In this document: piece by piece, positions 38,566 to 49,272 of the stretch | How positions within the stretch are numbered: the stretch's first letter is position 1 | Layout: each line of letters starts with the position of its first letter | Made by a program: the position numbers and the translations under genes | Notes under the pieces: model-generated | Databases searched by the model: none | The model's input: only the letters and a program-made list of their open reading frames with translations | Told to the model about the DNA's origin: nothing | Origin: JALSHZ01 sp964614535 | Lineage (GTDB): Bacteria; Pseudomonadota; Gammaproteobacteria; UWMA-0217 | Direction of reading: 5' to 3' | DNA: 64,000 nucleotides | Assembly (NCBI GenBank): GCA_964614535.1 | Contig: CAZTOZ010000023.1 | Coordinates: forward strand, 83,150-147,149

Positions 38566-40440
38566 ATGGCACTACTGCAGATCTCCGAACCTGGCATGTC
38601 CACCGCGCCCCATCAGCGCAAGCTGGCGGCGGGCATCGACCTCGGCACCACCAATTCGCTGGTGGCCTCGGTCCGCAGCGGCGTGGCCGAGACGCTGCCC
38701 GATGAACAGGGACGGCACCTGCTGCCGTCGGTGGTCCACTACCGCGAAGACGGGCCGCCGCTGGTGGGCTACGAGGCGCTGCAACGGGCCAGTGACGATC
38801 CGCTGAACACCATTGCGTCGGTCAAACGACTGATGGGGCGTGGCGTCGAGGATCTGAAGCGACTCGGCGGCCAGCTCTCCTACCGCATCGCCGAAGGCGA
38901 GGGCCATGTTCCACGCATCGTCACCGCCGCCGGGGAGAAGACGGCGGTCGAGGTCTCGGCCGACATACTCAAGGCGCTGAGGGATCGCGCCGAGGCCACG
39001 CTGGGAGGCGAGCTGGAGGGGGTGGTCATCACCGTCCCCGCCTATTTCGACGATGCCCAGCGGCAGGCAACCAAGGATGCGGCCAGGCTGGCGGGGCTCG
39101 AGGTGCTGCGGCTGCTCAATGAGCCCACCGCAGCGGCGGTCGCCTATGGGCTGGAGAGCGGCGACGAAGGGGTGATCGCGGTCTACGACCTCGGTGGTGG
39201 CACGTTCGATATATCGATCCTCCGGCTCCACAAGGGGGTTTTCGAGGTGCTGGCCACCGGAGGCGACTCGGCGCTCGGTGGCGACGACCTCGATCACGCC
39301 ATCGCCGAATGGCTGCTGCAATCCCTCGGCATCGAATCGTCCGACGATCACCGCCTGATGCGGCAGCTGATGACGGCGGCCCGCCAGGCAAAGGAGGCTC
39401 TTACCACCGGCGAGGCGACCACCATCGAGATCACGCTGCCCGACGGCACAACCTGGCGGACCGAGCTGACGCGCGCGCGCTTCGACGAGCTGGTGCGACC
39501 ACTGGTCCGCAAGACCACCAGCGCCTGCCGCCGCGTGCTGCGCGACGCCGGCATCGACAAGGCGGCAGTGCGCGAGGTGGTGATGGTCGGCGGTTCGACG
39601 CGGGTACCCCTGGTGCGGCAGATGGTGGGCGAGTTCTTCGGTCGTGAACCGCTGGTGAGCATCGACCCCGACAAAGTGGTCGCCGTCGGCGCCGCGATTC
39701 AAGCGGACGTGCTGGTCGGCAACAAACCCGATGGTGACCTGTTGCTGCTCGATGTCATCCCGCTGTCGCTCGGGATCGAGACGATGGGCGGGCTGGTGGA
39801 GAAGATCATCCCCCGCAACACCACCATTCCGGTGGCCCGCGCCCAGGAGTTCACCACCTACAAGGATGGTCAGACGGCGATGGCGATCCACGTCGTCCAG
39901 GGCGAGCGGGAACTGGTCGCCGACAATCGCTCGCTGGCCCGTTTCGAGCTGCGCGGGATCCCGCCGATGGTCGCCGGCGCGGCCCGGATCCGCGTCACCT
40001 TCCAGGTGGATGCCGACGGCCTGCTCAATGTCTCCGCGCGCGAGGAGACCAGCGGCGTCGAGGCGTCGATCACGATCAAGCCCTCCTACGGCCTGTCGGA
40101 CGAGGAGATCGAAACGATGCTGCGCGATTCGATGGAGCACGCCGCCGAAGACATGGCCGCCCGGATGCTGCGGGAGCAGCAGGTGGAGGCCGACCGGGTC
40201 ATCGAGGCGCTCGACGCGGCGCTGGCCAAGGATGGCGACGAACTGCTGACGGCACAGGAGAAGGCCGCAATCCTCGACGCCCGTCAGCAGCTCATCGAGG
40301 CTCGCCAGGGCAGCGACACCGCCGCGATCAAGGCGGCCATCAAAACCGTCGAGAAACGCGCCGAAACCTACGTGGAGCGACGCATGAACAGCAATATCCG
40401 CCAGGCGATGGCGGGTCACAACGTCGAGGAATTCGAGTAA
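38566..40440 (+). CDS. hscA: Hsp70-type chaperone HscA
   Basis: 624 residues, DnaK-like. ATPase marks are [32 protein letters not shown] and [17 protein letters not shown]; the start [23 protein letters not shown] is specific to HscA. It uses ATP to release clusters from IscU by binding its LPPVK motif. The ATG at 38566 lies 2 bases after the hscB stop; the TTG at 38560 is not needed. Confidence 0.98.
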   Translation: MALLQISEPGMSTAPHQRKLAAGIDLGTTNSLVASVRSGVAETLPDEQGRHLLPSVVHYREDGPPLVGYEALQRASDDPLNTIASVKRLMGRGVEDLKRLGGQLSYRIAEGEGHVPRIVTAAGEKTAVEVSADILKALRDRAEATLGGELEGVVITVPAYFDDAQRQATKDAARLAGLEVLRLLNEPTAAAVAYGLESGDEGVIAVYDLGGGTFDISILRLHKGVFEVLATGGDSALGGDDLDHAIAEWLLQSLGIESSDDHRLMRQLMTAARQAKEALTTGEATTIEITLPDGTTWRTELTRARFDELVRPLVRKTTSACRRVLRDAGIDKAAVREVVMVGGSTRVPLVRQMVGEFFGREPLVSIDPDKVVAVGAAIQADVLVGNKPDGDLLLLDVIPLSLGIETMGGLVEKIIPRNTTIPVARAQEFTTYKDGQTAMAIHVVQGERELVADNRSLARFELRGIPPMVAGAARIRVTFQVDADGLLNVSAREETSGVEASITIKPSYGLSDEEIETMLRDSMEHAAEDMAARMLREQQVEADRVIEALDAALAKDGDELLTAQEKAAILDARQQLIEARQGSDTAAIKAAIKTVEKRAETYVERRMNSNIRQAMAGHNVEEFE

Positions 40441-40447
40441 ACACACC

Positions 40448-40786
40448 ATGCCGAAACTGATCTTTCTGCCGCACGAGGAACTCTGCCCCGAGGGGGCCGT
40501 CATCGAAGCCGAGCCCGGCACCACCATCTGCGATGCAGCGCTGGCGCACGGCATCGAGATTGAACACGCCTGCGAGAAGTCCTGCGCCTGCACCACCTGC
40601 CACGTCTACGTGCGGGAGGGGTTCGACTCGTTGAACGAAGCCAGTGACGACGAGGAGGACATGCTCGACAAGGCCTGGGGCGTCGATCCCGACTCCCGGC
40701 TGAGCTGTCAGGCGGTGGTCGACCACGAGGATCTGGTGGTCGAGATCCCCAAATACACGATCAATCAGGTATCCGAAAACCATTGA
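40448..40786 (+). CDS. fdx: ISC-type [2Fe-2S] ferredoxin
   Basis: 112 residues. The adrenodoxin-type cluster motif HACEKSCACTTCHVYV and the distal Cys in SRLSCQAVV provide the four ligands. It supplies electrons for cluster building by IscS/IscU. It starts 7 bases after hscA and has the usual acidic surface (SDDEEDMLD). Confidence 0.97.
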   Translation: MPKLIFLPHEELCPEGAVIEAEPGTTICDAALAHGIEIEHACEKSCACTTCHVYVREGFDSLNEASDDEEDMLDKAWGVDPDSRLSCQAVVDHEDLVVEIPKYTINQVSENH

Positions 40787-40802
40787 CGGAGGAGGTGACA
40801 CG

Positions 40803-41003
40803 ATGGGGCTGAAATGGACCGATACGCTCGATATCGCCATCGCGCTGGACGAGGCGCATCCGGACGTCGATCCGCTGACGGTCAACTTCGTCGATCTGCG
40901 CAACTGGATCCTCGGACTCGACGACTTCGATGACGACCCGGAACACTCCGGCGAACGCATCCTCGAGGCGGTGCAGATGGCCTGGATCGACGAGCGGAGC
41001 TAA
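40803..41003 (+). CDS. iscX: IscX (YfhJ) protein
   Basis: 66 residues, acidic. MGLKWTDTLDIAIALDEAHPDVDP and DLRNWILGLDDFDDDPEHSGERILEAVQMAWIDE match IscX closely. It binds IscS and modulates desulfurase activity, perhaps as an iron-sensitive brake. GGAGG precedes the ATG. It is the last gene of the isc operon; its TAA lies at the edge of repeat copy B. Confidence 0.97.
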   Translation: MGLKWTDTLDIAIALDEAHPDVDPLTVNFVDLRNWILGLDDFDDDPEHSGERILEAVQMAWIDERS

Positions 41004-41247
41004 ACCGAATATTTCACGAAAACGGAGAAATCCGCGTAACACGCTGATTCATATTGCTTTTCCGGAGTATCGGTAAAGCGCGAGGTGGCACCAGCATCGC
41101 CATGCGGTGATTGGAAGAACCTCAAGTGGCCCCTTCTTGTCCGATCCACCTGTAACGCATGGCGACGGCCATGCTTTGCGGCGAATCGAACCAATGGCCT
41201 CGCCGAGATCCTCTCAATATCCTGCATTCTCATGAAACCATCGGGCC
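41002..41247 (+). repeat. MITE-like repeat copy B
   Basis: Left end CCGAATATTTCACGAAAACG and right end (reverse) GGCCCGATGGTTTCATGAGA resemble the ends of copy A. The last 80 bases match copy A at about 78% identity. The middle is about 130 bases longer and includes a perfect GCATGGC/GCCATGC hairpin at 41157-41174. It starts in the iscX stop codon and fills most of the 366-base gap before ndk. Confidence 0.7.
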
Positions 41248-41308
41248 AACGCCCGTTTGCCTGTACCGCTCGCGGCCAGTAGAATCCGCTCACTTTCGAA
41301 TATCCTCG

Positions 41309-41341
41309 CAAACCCGCGGCCAAGGCGGGTTTGTGTTATTT
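41309..41341 (+). terminator. Terminator-like hairpin before ndk
   Basis: AAACCCGC / GCGGGTTT arms with a short GC-rich loop, followed by a loose T-rich stretch (TGTGTTATTTT). It may end isc-operon transcripts that cross repeat B; an ndk promoter must lie here or in the repeat. Confidence 0.5.
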
Positions 41342-41369
41342 TGTCCACCTGAAAATACTGGAGTTTTTC

Positions 41370-41801
41370 ATGGCGATCGAACGCACCATTTCCATCATCA
41401 AGCCCGACGCAGTAGCCAAGAACGTCATCGGCGACATCTACCGCCGTTTCGAGGAGGCCGGTCTCCGCATCGTCGCCGCCAAGATGAAGCATCTGAGCCG
41501 CCGCGAGGCGGAGGGCTTCTACGCCGTTCACAAGGAGCGTCCGTTCTTCAACGACCTGGTCGAGTTCATGACCTCCGGGCCGGTGATGATCCAGGTGCTC
41601 GAAGGCGAGAACGCCATTGCCAGAAACCGCGAGCTGATGGGGGCCACCAACCCGGCCGAGGCCGCGCCGGGCACGATTCGCGCCGATCACGCCTCCACCA
41701 TCGACGAGAACGCCGTCCACGGTTCCGACGCGCCGGAGACGGCAGCCACCGAGATCGCCTATTTCTTTTCCGAGATAGAGATCTGCCCCCGCACGCGCTG
41801 A
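41370..41801 (+). CDS. ndk: Nucleoside diphosphate kinase
   Basis: 143 residues, standard length. Balances NTP pools by phosphoryl transfer via His117 in [11 protein letters not shown]; the nucleotide loop [16 protein letters not shown] and the start [15 protein letters not shown] are standard. The ATG at 41370 begins the conserved sequence. It leads the ndk-rlmN-pilF-rodZ-hisS-yfgM-bamB-der series, the same neighbour order as in E. coli apart from ispG. Confidence 0.98.
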   Translation: MAIERTISIIKPDAVAKNVIGDIYRRFEEAGLRIVAAKMKHLSRREAEGFYAVHKERPFFNDLVEFMTSGPVMIQVLEGENAIARNRELMGATNPAEAAPGTIRADHASTIDENAVHGSDAPETAATEIAYFFSEIEICPRTR

Positions 41802-41830
41802 ACCCGGGGGAAACCCTGCTGGAGCCTCAT

Positions 41831-42937
41831 TTGGATACGCCGGAGAAGAAGGTCAATCTGCTGGATTTCGCCCCCGAGGGGCTGACCGCCTGGTTCCGTG
41901 AACTGGGCGAGCCGGCCTTTCGCGCCCAACAGCTCTTCAAGTGGATGCACCAGCAGGGGGTCAGCGACTTCGCCCGGATGACCAATATCAGCAAGGCATT
42001 GCGGGCGCGTCTGGCCGACATCGCCCAGATCCGGGGCCCGGAGATCGTCATGGAGCAACCCTCCAGCGATGGCACCCGCAAATGGTTGCTGCGCCTCGAT
42101 GACGGTCAGTGCATCGAGGCGGTCTTCATTCCCGAGTCCGGTCGCGGCACGCTCTGCGTCTCGTCACAGGTGGGCTGCGCGCTGGACTGCACCTTCTGCT
42201 CCACCGCGCGGCAGGGGTTCAACCGCAACCTCGCGGTACACGAGATCATCGGCCAGCTCTGGTCGATCGAACACCGGTTGCGGGAGGCGTCGGGCGGCGA
42301 ACGGGTCGTCAGCAACGTGGTGATGATGGGCATGGGCGAGCCACTGGCCAACTACGACAACGTCGTCGCCGCGCTGAAGATCATGCTCGACGACAACGCT
42401 TACGGGCTGTCGAAACGGCGGGTCACGTTGAGTACCTCCGGCGTGGTGCCGGCCTTGGACCGGCTCGGCACCGAAGTCGACGTGGCGCTGGCCGTCTCGC
42501 TGCACGCGCCCAACGATGCACTGCGCGACCAGCTGGTGCCACTGAACCGGAAGTACCCGATCGCCGAGCTGCTGGCGGCCTGCAAGCGCTTTCTCGATCA
42601 CAAGGCGCAGCGCGACCGGGTGACGATCGAATACGTCATGCTCGACGGCGTCAACGACAGCCCCGAGCACGCCCACGAACTGGCCCGGCTGCTGCGCGGC
42701 CTGCCGTCGAAGGTCAATCTCATCCCCTTCAATCCGTTCCCGGAGACCCGCTATCGGCGTTCACCGCCAGCGGCGATCGACCGCTTTCGGGACATCCTCT
42801 ACCGCCAGGGGATCAACACCATCACCCGCAAGACCCGGGGCGACGACATCGATGCCGCCTGCGGCCAGCTGGCTGGCAAGGTCAACGACCGCAGCCGCCG
42901 CAGGATCCACTTCGCTCGCATAGAGCACGCCTCATGA
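41831..42937 (+). CDS. rlmN: 23S rRNA/tRNA adenine-C2 methyltransferase RlmN
   Basis: 368 residues. Radical-SAM dual-specificity methylase for A2503 of 23S rRNA and A37 of some tRNAs. The cluster motif [35 protein letters not shown] and the catalytic Cys region near the C-terminus ([10 protein letters not shown]) are present. TTG at 41831 is the best start: GGAG lies 6 bases before it and the sequence then reads [11 protein letters not shown] as in E. coli. The stop overlaps pilF (ATGA). It needs a [4Fe-4S] cluster. Confidence 0.95.
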   Translation: MDTPEKKVNLLDFAPEGLTAWFRELGEPAFRAQQLFKWMHQQGVSDFARMTNISKALRARLADIAQIRGPEIVMEQPSSDGTRKWLLRLDDGQCIEAVFIPESGRGTLCVSSQVGCALDCTFCSTARQGFNRNLAVHEIIGQLWSIEHRLREASGGERVVSNVVMMGMGEPLANYDNVVAALKIMLDDNAYGLSKRRVTLSTSGVVPALDRLGTEVDVALAVSLHAPNDALRDQLVPLNRKYPIAELLAACKRFLDHKAQRDRVTIEYVMLDGVNDSPEHAHELARLLRGLPSKVNLIPFNPFPETRYRRSPPAAIDRFRDILYRQGINTITRKTRGDDIDAACGQLAGKVNDRSRRRIHFARIEHAS

Positions 42938-43674
42938 CAGCCGCCCGTTCGCTTCTGTTGATCGTATCGATACTGCTGGCGACCGCTTGCGTCGGCCCCG
43001 GCAAGCCGACGGTGGACAAGGCCCAGGTGGCCGAGCTCAACACCCGTCTCGGCCTGGAGTATCTGGAGCAGGGGCGGCTCGATCTGGCGCGGGTGAAACT
43101 GGAGCGCGCACGGCAGGCACAACCCCATTCGGCCGAGGTCAACTGGGCCAACGCGATGCTCTATGAAAAGCTCGGCGACATGGAAAAGGCCGAAACCTTT
43201 TTCCGCCGTGCCATGCGGGCCGATCCGACATCGGCCGAGGCACACAACAACTTTGGCGCCTTTCTCTGCCGCCAGGGGCGCATCGAGGAGGGGCTCGGGC
43301 ACTTCGAGAAAGCGGCTGCCGATCCGCTCTATCCAACGCCCGAGTATGCGCTGGCCAACGCCGGCCTCTGTCTGCTCGAGGCTGGCGACGAAACCCGGGC
43401 GGAGGTCTACTTCCGCAAGGCGCTGGACAGAAATCCACGCTATGCCTCGGCGCTCTACCAGATGGCGCTGCTCACTTACCGGCAGAAGCGCTATCTGGCA
43501 TCGCGGGCATTCCGCGAGCGCCTCGCCAATGTGTTGAAAAAGCCGCAACCGAAGGTGTTGTGGCTCTGCGTCGTCACCGAGCGGGCCATGAGCAACTATG
43601 ACGAAGCGGACCGCTGTGAGAAAACCCTGAAAACCCGGTTCCCCGAATCGGACGAAGCCTCATCACTCTACTGA
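42934..43674 (+). CDS. pilF: Type IV pilus biogenesis lipoprotein PilF/PilW
   Basis: 246 residues. A lipoprotein-like signal ([14 protein letters not shown]; Cys19 would be acylated) precedes about six TPR repeats ([69 protein letters not shown] and later). PilF is the pilotin for the PilQ secretin. Starts within the rlmN stop and ends overlapping rodZ (TGATG), so translation is coupled along the series. No other pilus genes are in the window. Confidence 0.93.
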   Translation: MTAARSLLLIVSILLATACVGPGKPTVDKAQVAELNTRLGLEYLEQGRLDLARVKLERARQAQPHSAEVNWANAMLYEKLGDMEKAETFFRRAMRADPTSAEAHNNFGAFLCRQGRIEEGLGHFEKAAADPLYPTPEYALANAGLCLLEAGDETRAEVYFRKALDRNPRYASALYQMALLTYRQKRYLASRAFRERLANVLKKPQPKVLWLCVVTERAMSNYDEADRCEKTLKTRFPESDEASSLY

Positions 43675-44648
43675 TGGAAGACAACGGCAACAGCTTTGGC
43701 ACGCTCTTCCGCGAGGCGCGCGAACAGGCCGGACGTCAGCTCGGCGACATCGCCGCCGAACTGCACATCAATGCCGCCCATCTGCGCGCACTGGAGGAGG
43801 AGTCCTTCGAGCGCCTTCCCAGCCACTCTTTTGCGCGGGGCTACATTCGTGCCTATGCACGCGCCCTCGAAACCGACCCGGAACCGCTGCTCAAGGCCTA
43901 TCTACGTGCCGCACCGCCAAGCGAGGAGTGGCATGCCAGCAAGCCGCTGGACGAGGAGATCGAGCCGTCCCGGCTGCCGCTGGTGATCGGCACCGCCGTG
44001 GTCGTGGCCACGATGGTCGCGCTGTTCGTCACTTGGTTCCTCGGCAGCGGCTATCTCGACAAGGAGCCGACGGTCGTCGATGCGCCGGCGGTGACGCCGG
44101 TGACGGCAGAGGCCGGCGCGCCACCCGTCAGCACGATCGCTTCGCCCGCCGGAGCCGATGAACCGGCGATCGACGAGACACCCGAGCTGTCGGCCGGACG
44201 CGTGCCCGACGAGACGGAGCCGGTGGCGAAGCAACATTCACCGGAAGAACCGGAAGGGGCAGCAGACGACACCACGACGGCATCGTCCCCCACCACCACC
44301 GAGACCGCATCACTGGAGAGCCAGCGCAAGACGACGCAACACCCGACGGCCGACCCCGCCGCCCCCGACCCGATTCGCGCGCCGGCGGGGGACGACCGGC
44401 TGGAGATCACGCTCGACGGCGACTCCTGGGTGGTCGTCAAGGACGCCAATCATCGCCAGTTGATGTATGGTCTCTACCGCAAGGGCGCCAGCAAGACACT
44501 GATCGGCGAAGCGCCGTTCCAGGTGTTTCTCGGCAACGCCCCGGCGGTGACGCTCAAGGCCGATGGCAAGCCGTTCGATCCCTCCGGGTTCGTGCGTTCC
44601 AACAAGACGGCCCGTTTCACCGTACCCAATCCGACAACCGGCAACTAG
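43674..44648 (+). CDS. rodZ: Cell-shape protein RodZ
   Basis: 324 residues. An N-terminal cytoplasmic helix-turn-helix (FGTLFREAREQAGRQLGDIAAELHINAAHLRALEEESFERLP, FARGYIRAYAR) binds MreB; one membrane helix lies about residues 101-123; a long Pro/Thr/Glu/Ala-rich periplasmic linker leads to a DUF4115 domain (RLEITLDGDSWVVVKDANHRQLMYGLYRKG). The layout is standard for RodZ. It directly precedes hisS with no gap; E. coli has ispG between them. Confidence 0.95.
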   Translation: MEDNGNSFGTLFREAREQAGRQLGDIAAELHINAAHLRALEEESFERLPSHSFARGYIRAYARALETDPEPLLKAYLRAAPPSEEWHASKPLDEEIEPSRLPLVIGTAVVVATMVALFVTWFLGSGYLDKEPTVVDAPAVTPVTAEAGAPPVSTIASPAGADEPAIDETPELSAGRVPDETEPVAKQHSPEEPEGAADDTTTASSPTTTETASLESQRKTTQHPTADPAAPDPIRAPAGDDRLEITLDGDSWVVVKDANHRQLMYGLYRKGASKTLIGEAPFQVFLGNAPAVTLKADGKPFDPSGFVRSNKTARFTVPNPTTGN

Positions 44649-45914
44649 ATGGCAACACAGATTCAATCGATACGCGGGATGCACGACATCCTGCCGGACC
44701 AGAGCGGCCGGTGGCATGCGCTGGAGCGGCGCGCCCGCGCGGTGCTCGAACGCTATGGCTACCGCGAGATCCGCACCCCGATCGTCGAGAAGACCGAGCT
44801 GTTCAAGCGGTCGATCGGCGAGGTGACCGACATCGTCGAAAAGGAGATGTACAGCTTCGACGACCGCAATGGCGACAGCCTCAGCCTGCGGCCCGAGGGC
44901 ACCGCCAGCTGCGTCCGCGCCGGCATCCAGCACGGGCTGTTCCACAACCAGCAGCAGCGGCTCTGGTATCAGGGCCCGATGTTTCGCCACGAACGGCCAC
45001 AGAAGGGGCGCTACCGCCAGTTTCACCAGATCGGGGTCGAGACCTTCGGCTTCGCCGGCCCCGACATCGAGGCCGAACTGATCGCGCTGTCGAAGCGGCT
45101 CTGGGACGAACTCGGCATCGGCGCGGTGACGCTGGAGATCAACACCCTCGGCACCCCCGAGAGCCGCCAGGCCTATCGCGACACGCTGGTGGCCTTCTAC
45201 CGTGACCACTACGAGCGGCTAGACGACGACAGCCGCCGTCGCCTGGAGACCAATCCGCTGCGGATCCTCGACAGCAAGCACCCCGACGTGGTGGCGCTCA
45301 ATGCCGACGCACCGTTGCTGCACGATCACCTCGACGACGCCTCGAAGGCCCATTTCGATACGCTCCGCGCGCTGCTCGACGACATCGGCATCGCCTACGT
45401 CCACAACCCCCATCTGGTCCGCGGACTCGACTACTATGCCCACACCGTCTTCGAGTGGACCACGACGGCACTGGGCGCCCAGGGCACCGTCTGCGCCGGC
45501 GGGCGTTACGACGGACTGGTCACCCAGCTCGGCGGCAGGCCGACACCGGCCGCCGGGTTCGCGATGGGCGTCGAGCGGCTGCTGGAGCTGATCCACGTCA
45601 CCGGCGGCGAAACGCCGGGCTATCACCCCGATGCCTATCTGGTGCTGGCCGGCGAGGCGGCCCAACGGCAGGGATTCACACTGGCCGAACGGCTGCGCGA
45701 CGATCTGCCGGCGCTGAAGTTGCAGATCAACGTCGGTGGCGGCAGCTTCAAGTCGCAGATGAAACGCGCCGACAAGAGCGGCGCCGTGGTGGCGCTGATC
45801 GTCGGTGACGACGAACTGGCCGCCGGCACCATCACCGTCAAACCGCTGCGTGATCGCGAGGCCGCGCAGCAAACCGTATCCTACGACGAAGCACTCGGCT
45901 TGCTGCGTGCCTAG
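44649..45914 (+). CDS. hisS: Histidyl-tRNA synthetase
   Basis: 421 residues. Class II synthetase: [11 protein letters not shown], motif 2 [29 protein letters not shown], the His A motif [25 protein letters not shown] and a C-terminal anticodon domain ([27 protein letters not shown]). The ATG lies at the rodZ stop. Followed by yfgM after 22 bases. Confidence 0.98.
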   Translation: MATQIQSIRGMHDILPDQSGRWHALERRARAVLERYGYREIRTPIVEKTELFKRSIGEVTDIVEKEMYSFDDRNGDSLSLRPEGTASCVRAGIQHGLFHNQQQRLWYQGPMFRHERPQKGRYRQFHQIGVETFGFAGPDIEAELIALSKRLWDELGIGAVTLEINTLGTPESRQAYRDTLVAFYRDHYERLDDDSRRRLETNPLRILDSKHPDVVALNADAPLLHDHLDDASKAHFDTLRALLDDIGIAYVHNPHLVRGLDYYAHTVFEWTTTALGAQGTVCAGGRYDGLVTQLGGRPTPAAGFAMGVERLLELIHVTGGETPGYHPDAYLVLAGEAAQRQGFTLAERLRDDLPALKLQINVGGGSFKSQMKRADKSGAVVALIVGDDELAAGTITVKPLRDREAAQQTVSYDEALGLLRA

Positions 45915-45936
45915 CCGCTGAACCGGAGAGAGGGAA

Positions 45937-46587
45937 ATGACCGACTACGTAACCGACGAACAACGGGTTGAGGAACTCAAGAAGTGGTGGAAGGAGAACG
46001 GCAACTACCTGATCGGGGGCGTCGTGCTGGGGCTCGCCATCCTGTTCGGCTGGAACGGGTGGAAGGACTACAAGGAGAACCGCGCGCGCGCCGCCTCGGG
46101 TCTCTATACCCAGCTGGAGCAGGTCGTCGCCGCCGGAGACGCCGACAAGGCGCGGGTGTTGCACGGGCAACTGGTCGGCGACTATGCCGCCACCCCCTAC
46201 GCGGCCGCCGCCGAAATGACGATGGCACGGCTGGCCGTGATGCGGGACGATCTCGACACCGCGGCGCTGAACCTGCGTAGCGCCATCGAACTGGCCGATC
46301 AGCAGGCCATCCGCGAACTGGCCGAGCTGCGGCTGGCCTATGTGCTGACGGCCGCCGGCAAGCCGGACGAGGCGCTGGCCATTCTCGATCGCGACTGGAA
46401 TGCCGCCTGGACGTCGCTGCGCGAGGAGCTGCGTGGGGACGCCTATGTGGCCCAGGGGCGGCTCGATGCCGCGCGCCAGGCCTACGACAAGGCGCTGCTG
46501 ACGGCCGCCGGCCCGGCCAGCTATCTGCAACTCAAGCGCGCTGCACTCGGCACCGCCGACACCGCTGCCGCGGAGGAGGCTTCTTGA
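45937..46587 (+). CDS. yfgM: Ancillary SecYEG translocon subunit YfgM
   Basis: 216 residues. A short cytoplasmic start (DEQRVEELKKWWKENGNYLIGG), one membrane helix (about residues 22-41), then a periplasmic TPR-like domain with repeated helices (AASGLYTQLEQVVAAGDADKARVLHGQL, ELRLAYVLTAAGKPDEALAILDRDW). YfgM joins PpiD at the Sec translocon and affects periplasmic chaperone traffic. Overlaps bamB by 4 bases. Confidence 0.94.
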   Translation: MTDYVTDEQRVEELKKWWKENGNYLIGGVVLGLAILFGWNGWKDYKENRARAASGLYTQLEQVVAAGDADKARVLHGQLVGDYAATPYAAAAEMTMARLAVMRDDLDTAALNLRSAIELADQQAIRELAELRLAYVLTAAGKPDEALAILDRDWNAAWTSLREELRGDAYVAQGRLDAARQAYDKALLTAAGPASYLQLKRAALGTADTAAAEEAS

Positions 46588-47723
46588 AACGCTTTGTTCT
46601 GATCCTGCTGGCCGGTTGGCTGCTGGCCGGCTGCGCCGGCACCGACAACGTCGCGCCGCCGACGGCGCTGCAACCGATCGACGCCACACTGACGGTGAAA
46701 AAGCGGTGGTCGCACGATACGGGCAAGGGGGAGGGCGGCTACTTCCAGCGGTTGCGTCCTCATGTCGAGGGCGACCGCATCTTCGTCGTCAGTCAGGCCG
46801 GGGAACTCTCGGCCTGGGATCGTGACGGCAAGCCACTGTGGAAGACCAACCTCTCGCCGGGGATCACCGCCGGCGTCAACGGCGGCGGCAACACCGTCGC
46901 CGTCGGCAACGAGGAGCGCGAAGTGATCGCCGTCGATGCCGACAGCGGCGAGGTCCGCTGGCGGCAACGGCTCGGCAGCATCGTCACGGCGCTGTCGCCG
47001 GTGCGCGACGGTGTGCTCGTCGCCCGCAGCGGCGACGGCTATATCGTTGGTCTCGATGCCGCCACTGGCGAGATCCTGTGGAAGATCAACCGCAGCGTGC
47101 CGGCATTGTCGCTCCACGGCCAGAGCGAACCGCTGCTGGCCGGCGGCGCCGTGCTGGTGGGGCTGGACAACGGCCGCCTGTTGTTGGCATCGGCGCGCAA
47201 CGGCAATGTCGCCTGGGAGAAGGTCGTCGCCATCCCGAAGGGGCGGAGCGAGATCGAGCGGATGGTGGACATCGACGGCCCGCTGGCGCTGCGCGGCGCC
47301 ATCGTCTTCGTCGTCAGCTACCACGGCAAGGTGGCGGCCATCGACGCCCGCAGCGGCAAGACGCTGTGGATGCGCGACGCCTCCTCGGTCACCGGTGTCA
47401 CCGAAGCCGGTGGCCGCGTGCTCTACAGCGATGAGGACAGCGTGGTCTGGTCGCTCGATGCCGGTAGCGGCGTGCCGGTATGGAAACAGGAAGCCCTCAA
47501 GTTCCGGCGGCTCACCCGCCCGGTCGTCATCGGCGATCACGTCGTGGTCGGCGACTACGAAGGCTATCTCCACTGGCTCGACGCCGCGACCGGCAGGATC
47601 GTCGCCCGCAGCCGTGCCAGCAGCAGTGCAATTCTGGCGGCGCCGGTGGTGGCCGGCGACCGGCTCTATGTGCTCGCCAGCGATGGCAAGCTCAGCGCCT
47701 GGGAGATTGCGTCACCCCGATGA
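46584..47723 (+). CDS. bamB: Outer-membrane assembly lipoprotein BamB
   Basis: 379 residues. A clear lipoprotein signal ends WLLAGC (Cys18). The mature part is an eight-blade PQQ-type beta-propeller with repeats such as [56 protein letters not shown] and DGKLSAWEI. It is a BAM-complex subunit that helps fold outer-membrane proteins. The stop overlaps the der start (ATGA). Confidence 0.96.
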   Translation: MKRFVLILLAGWLLAGCAGTDNVAPPTALQPIDATLTVKKRWSHDTGKGEGGYFQRLRPHVEGDRIFVVSQAGELSAWDRDGKPLWKTNLSPGITAGVNGGGNTVAVGNEEREVIAVDADSGEVRWRQRLGSIVTALSPVRDGVLVARSGDGYIVGLDAATGEILWKINRSVPALSLHGQSEPLLAGGAVLVGLDNGRLLLASARNGNVAWEKVVAIPKGRSEIERMVDIDGPLALRGAIVFVVSYHGKVAAIDARSGKTLWMRDASSVTGVTEAGGRVLYSDEDSVVWSLDAGSGVPVWKQEALKFRRLTRPVVIGDHVVVGDYEGYLHWLDAATGRIVARSRASSSAILAAPVVAGDRLYVLASDGKLSAWEIASPR

Positions 47724-49108
47724 GCACCGTCATCGCCCTGGTCGGCCGCCCCAATGTCGGCAAGTCCACGCTGTTCAACCAGCTCACCCGTTCCCGTGAC
47801 GCCATCGTCGCCGACTTCCCCGGCCTGACGCGCGACCGCCAGTACGGCTTCGGCAAACTCGGCGGCCGCTATCTGGTCATCGACACCGGCGGGGTGGGCG
47901 AGGAGAGCGCGCAGATCGACGAGCTGATGTCGGCCCAGACCTGGCAGGGAATCGAGGAGGCCGACCGGGTGGTCTGGCTGCTCGATGCCCGCGCCGGCCT
48001 CACCCCCGGCGACGAAGCCATTGCCGAACGGCTGCGGCGCGCCGGCAAACCGGTGTTCCTGGCCGTCAACAAGACCGACGGGCTCGACGCCGAACAGGCG
48101 CTGGCGGAATTCCACGGCCTCGGTTTCTCCACCCCGCTGCCCATTGCGGCGGCGCACGGGCGTGGTCTGCTGAAACTGATGGAGGTGGTGCTGGCGGACA
48201 GCGACGCCCTCGACCCGGCGACGACGCCAGACGAGGAGGAGCGGGCCGGTATCCGCATCGCCTTCGTCGGCCGGCCCAACGTGGGCAAATCGACACTGCT
48301 CAACCGGATGCTCGGGGAGCAGCGCGTCGTCGTCAGCGACCTGCCGGGCACGACCCGGGACAGCATCGCCGTCCCCTTCGAGCGCGACGGCCAGCGCTAC
48401 ACGCTGATCGACACGGCCGGGGTGCGCCGCCGTGGCAGGGTGAAGGAGACGGTGGAGAAGTTCAGCATCGTCAAGACGCTGGCCTCCATCGACGCGGCCG
48501 ATGTCGTGCTGCACCTGATCGACAGCCAGGAGGGCATCACCGACCAGGATGTCAGCCTGATCGGCCTGTCGGTCAACGCCGGCAAGTCGGTCATCGTCTG
48601 TCTCAACAAATGGGACGGCCTCGGTGAACAGCAGCGCAAGCAGCTCAAACAGGACTATGGCCGCCGCCTCGCTTTTCTCGACTTCGCCGAACACTTCACC
48701 ATCTCGGCGCTGCATGGTACCGGTGTCGGCCTGCTGTTCGACGCCGTGCGGCGGGCCTGGCGTTCCGCCACCGTCGATATCTCCACGACCCGGATGACGC
48801 AGCTGCTGGAGATGGCCGTGGCCCGCCACCAACCCCCGCTGGTTCGGGGGCGTCGCATCAAACTGCGTTATGCCCACCAGGGCGGGCGCCGGCCGCCGGT
48901 GATCGTCATCCATGGCAACCAGACCGAGCAGGTGCCGGCCGCCTACAAGCGTTACCTGGAGAACTTCTTTCGCAAGCAGCTCAAGCTGGTGGGCACACCG
49001 ATCCGGCTGGAGTTCAAGACCACCAAGAACCCCTATGCCGGGCGCAAGCCACGCAAACCGGCCAGTGGCGCACCGTCCCGCCGGGAACACCGGCGGCGCC
49101 GGCGTTGA
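47720..49108 (+). CDS. der: Ribosome-assembly GTPase Der (EngA)
   Basis: 462 residues. Two tandem G domains: [17 protein letters not shown] with DTGG and NKTD, then [19 protein letters not shown] with DTAG, NKWD and the SALHG loop; a KH-like C-terminal domain ([23 protein letters not shown]) and a basic tail ([22 protein letters not shown] in meaning: Arg/Lys-rich). It is needed for maturation of the 50S subunit. Last gene of the coupled series from rlmN. Confidence 0.97.
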   Translation: MSTVIALVGRPNVGKSTLFNQLTRSRDAIVADFPGLTRDRQYGFGKLGGRYLVIDTGGVGEESAQIDELMSAQTWQGIEEADRVVWLLDARAGLTPGDEAIAERLRRAGKPVFLAVNKTDGLDAEQALAEFHGLGFSTPLPIAAAHGRGLLKLMEVVLADSDALDPATTPDEEERAGIRIAFVGRPNVGKSTLLNRMLGEQRVVVSDLPGTTRDSIAVPFERDGQRYTLIDTAGVRRRGRVKETVEKFSIVKTLASIDAADVVLHLIDSQEGITDQDVSLIGLSVNAGKSVIVCLNKWDGLGEQQRKQLKQDYGRRLAFLDFAEHFTISALHGTGVGLLFDAVRRAWRSATVDISTTRMTQLLEMAVARHQPPLVRGRRIKLRYAHQGGRRPPVIVIHGNQTEQVPAAYKRYLENFFRKQLKLVGTPIRLEFKTTKNPYAGRKPRKPASGAPSRREHRRRRR

Positions 49109-49272
49109 GCCTTGCTGGCCGCGAGCGGATCACGACGATCCGGCCGGGGTCAGGCCTCCCCAGCCCCAGACCCGCGGTGAGGCAGGGGGCATCGTAGCGC
49201 GATGCAGCGTGGCAGGGTTCTCGCCCTCCCGGTGGTTTGCCGGCACAATCTCCGTCGTCTTCCGACCGCATC

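Noticed and set aside
41159..41830. N-terminal extension of rlmN back to 41159
   Set aside because: The frame runs across repeat B and the ndk gene in another frame; family alignment starts at about 41831.
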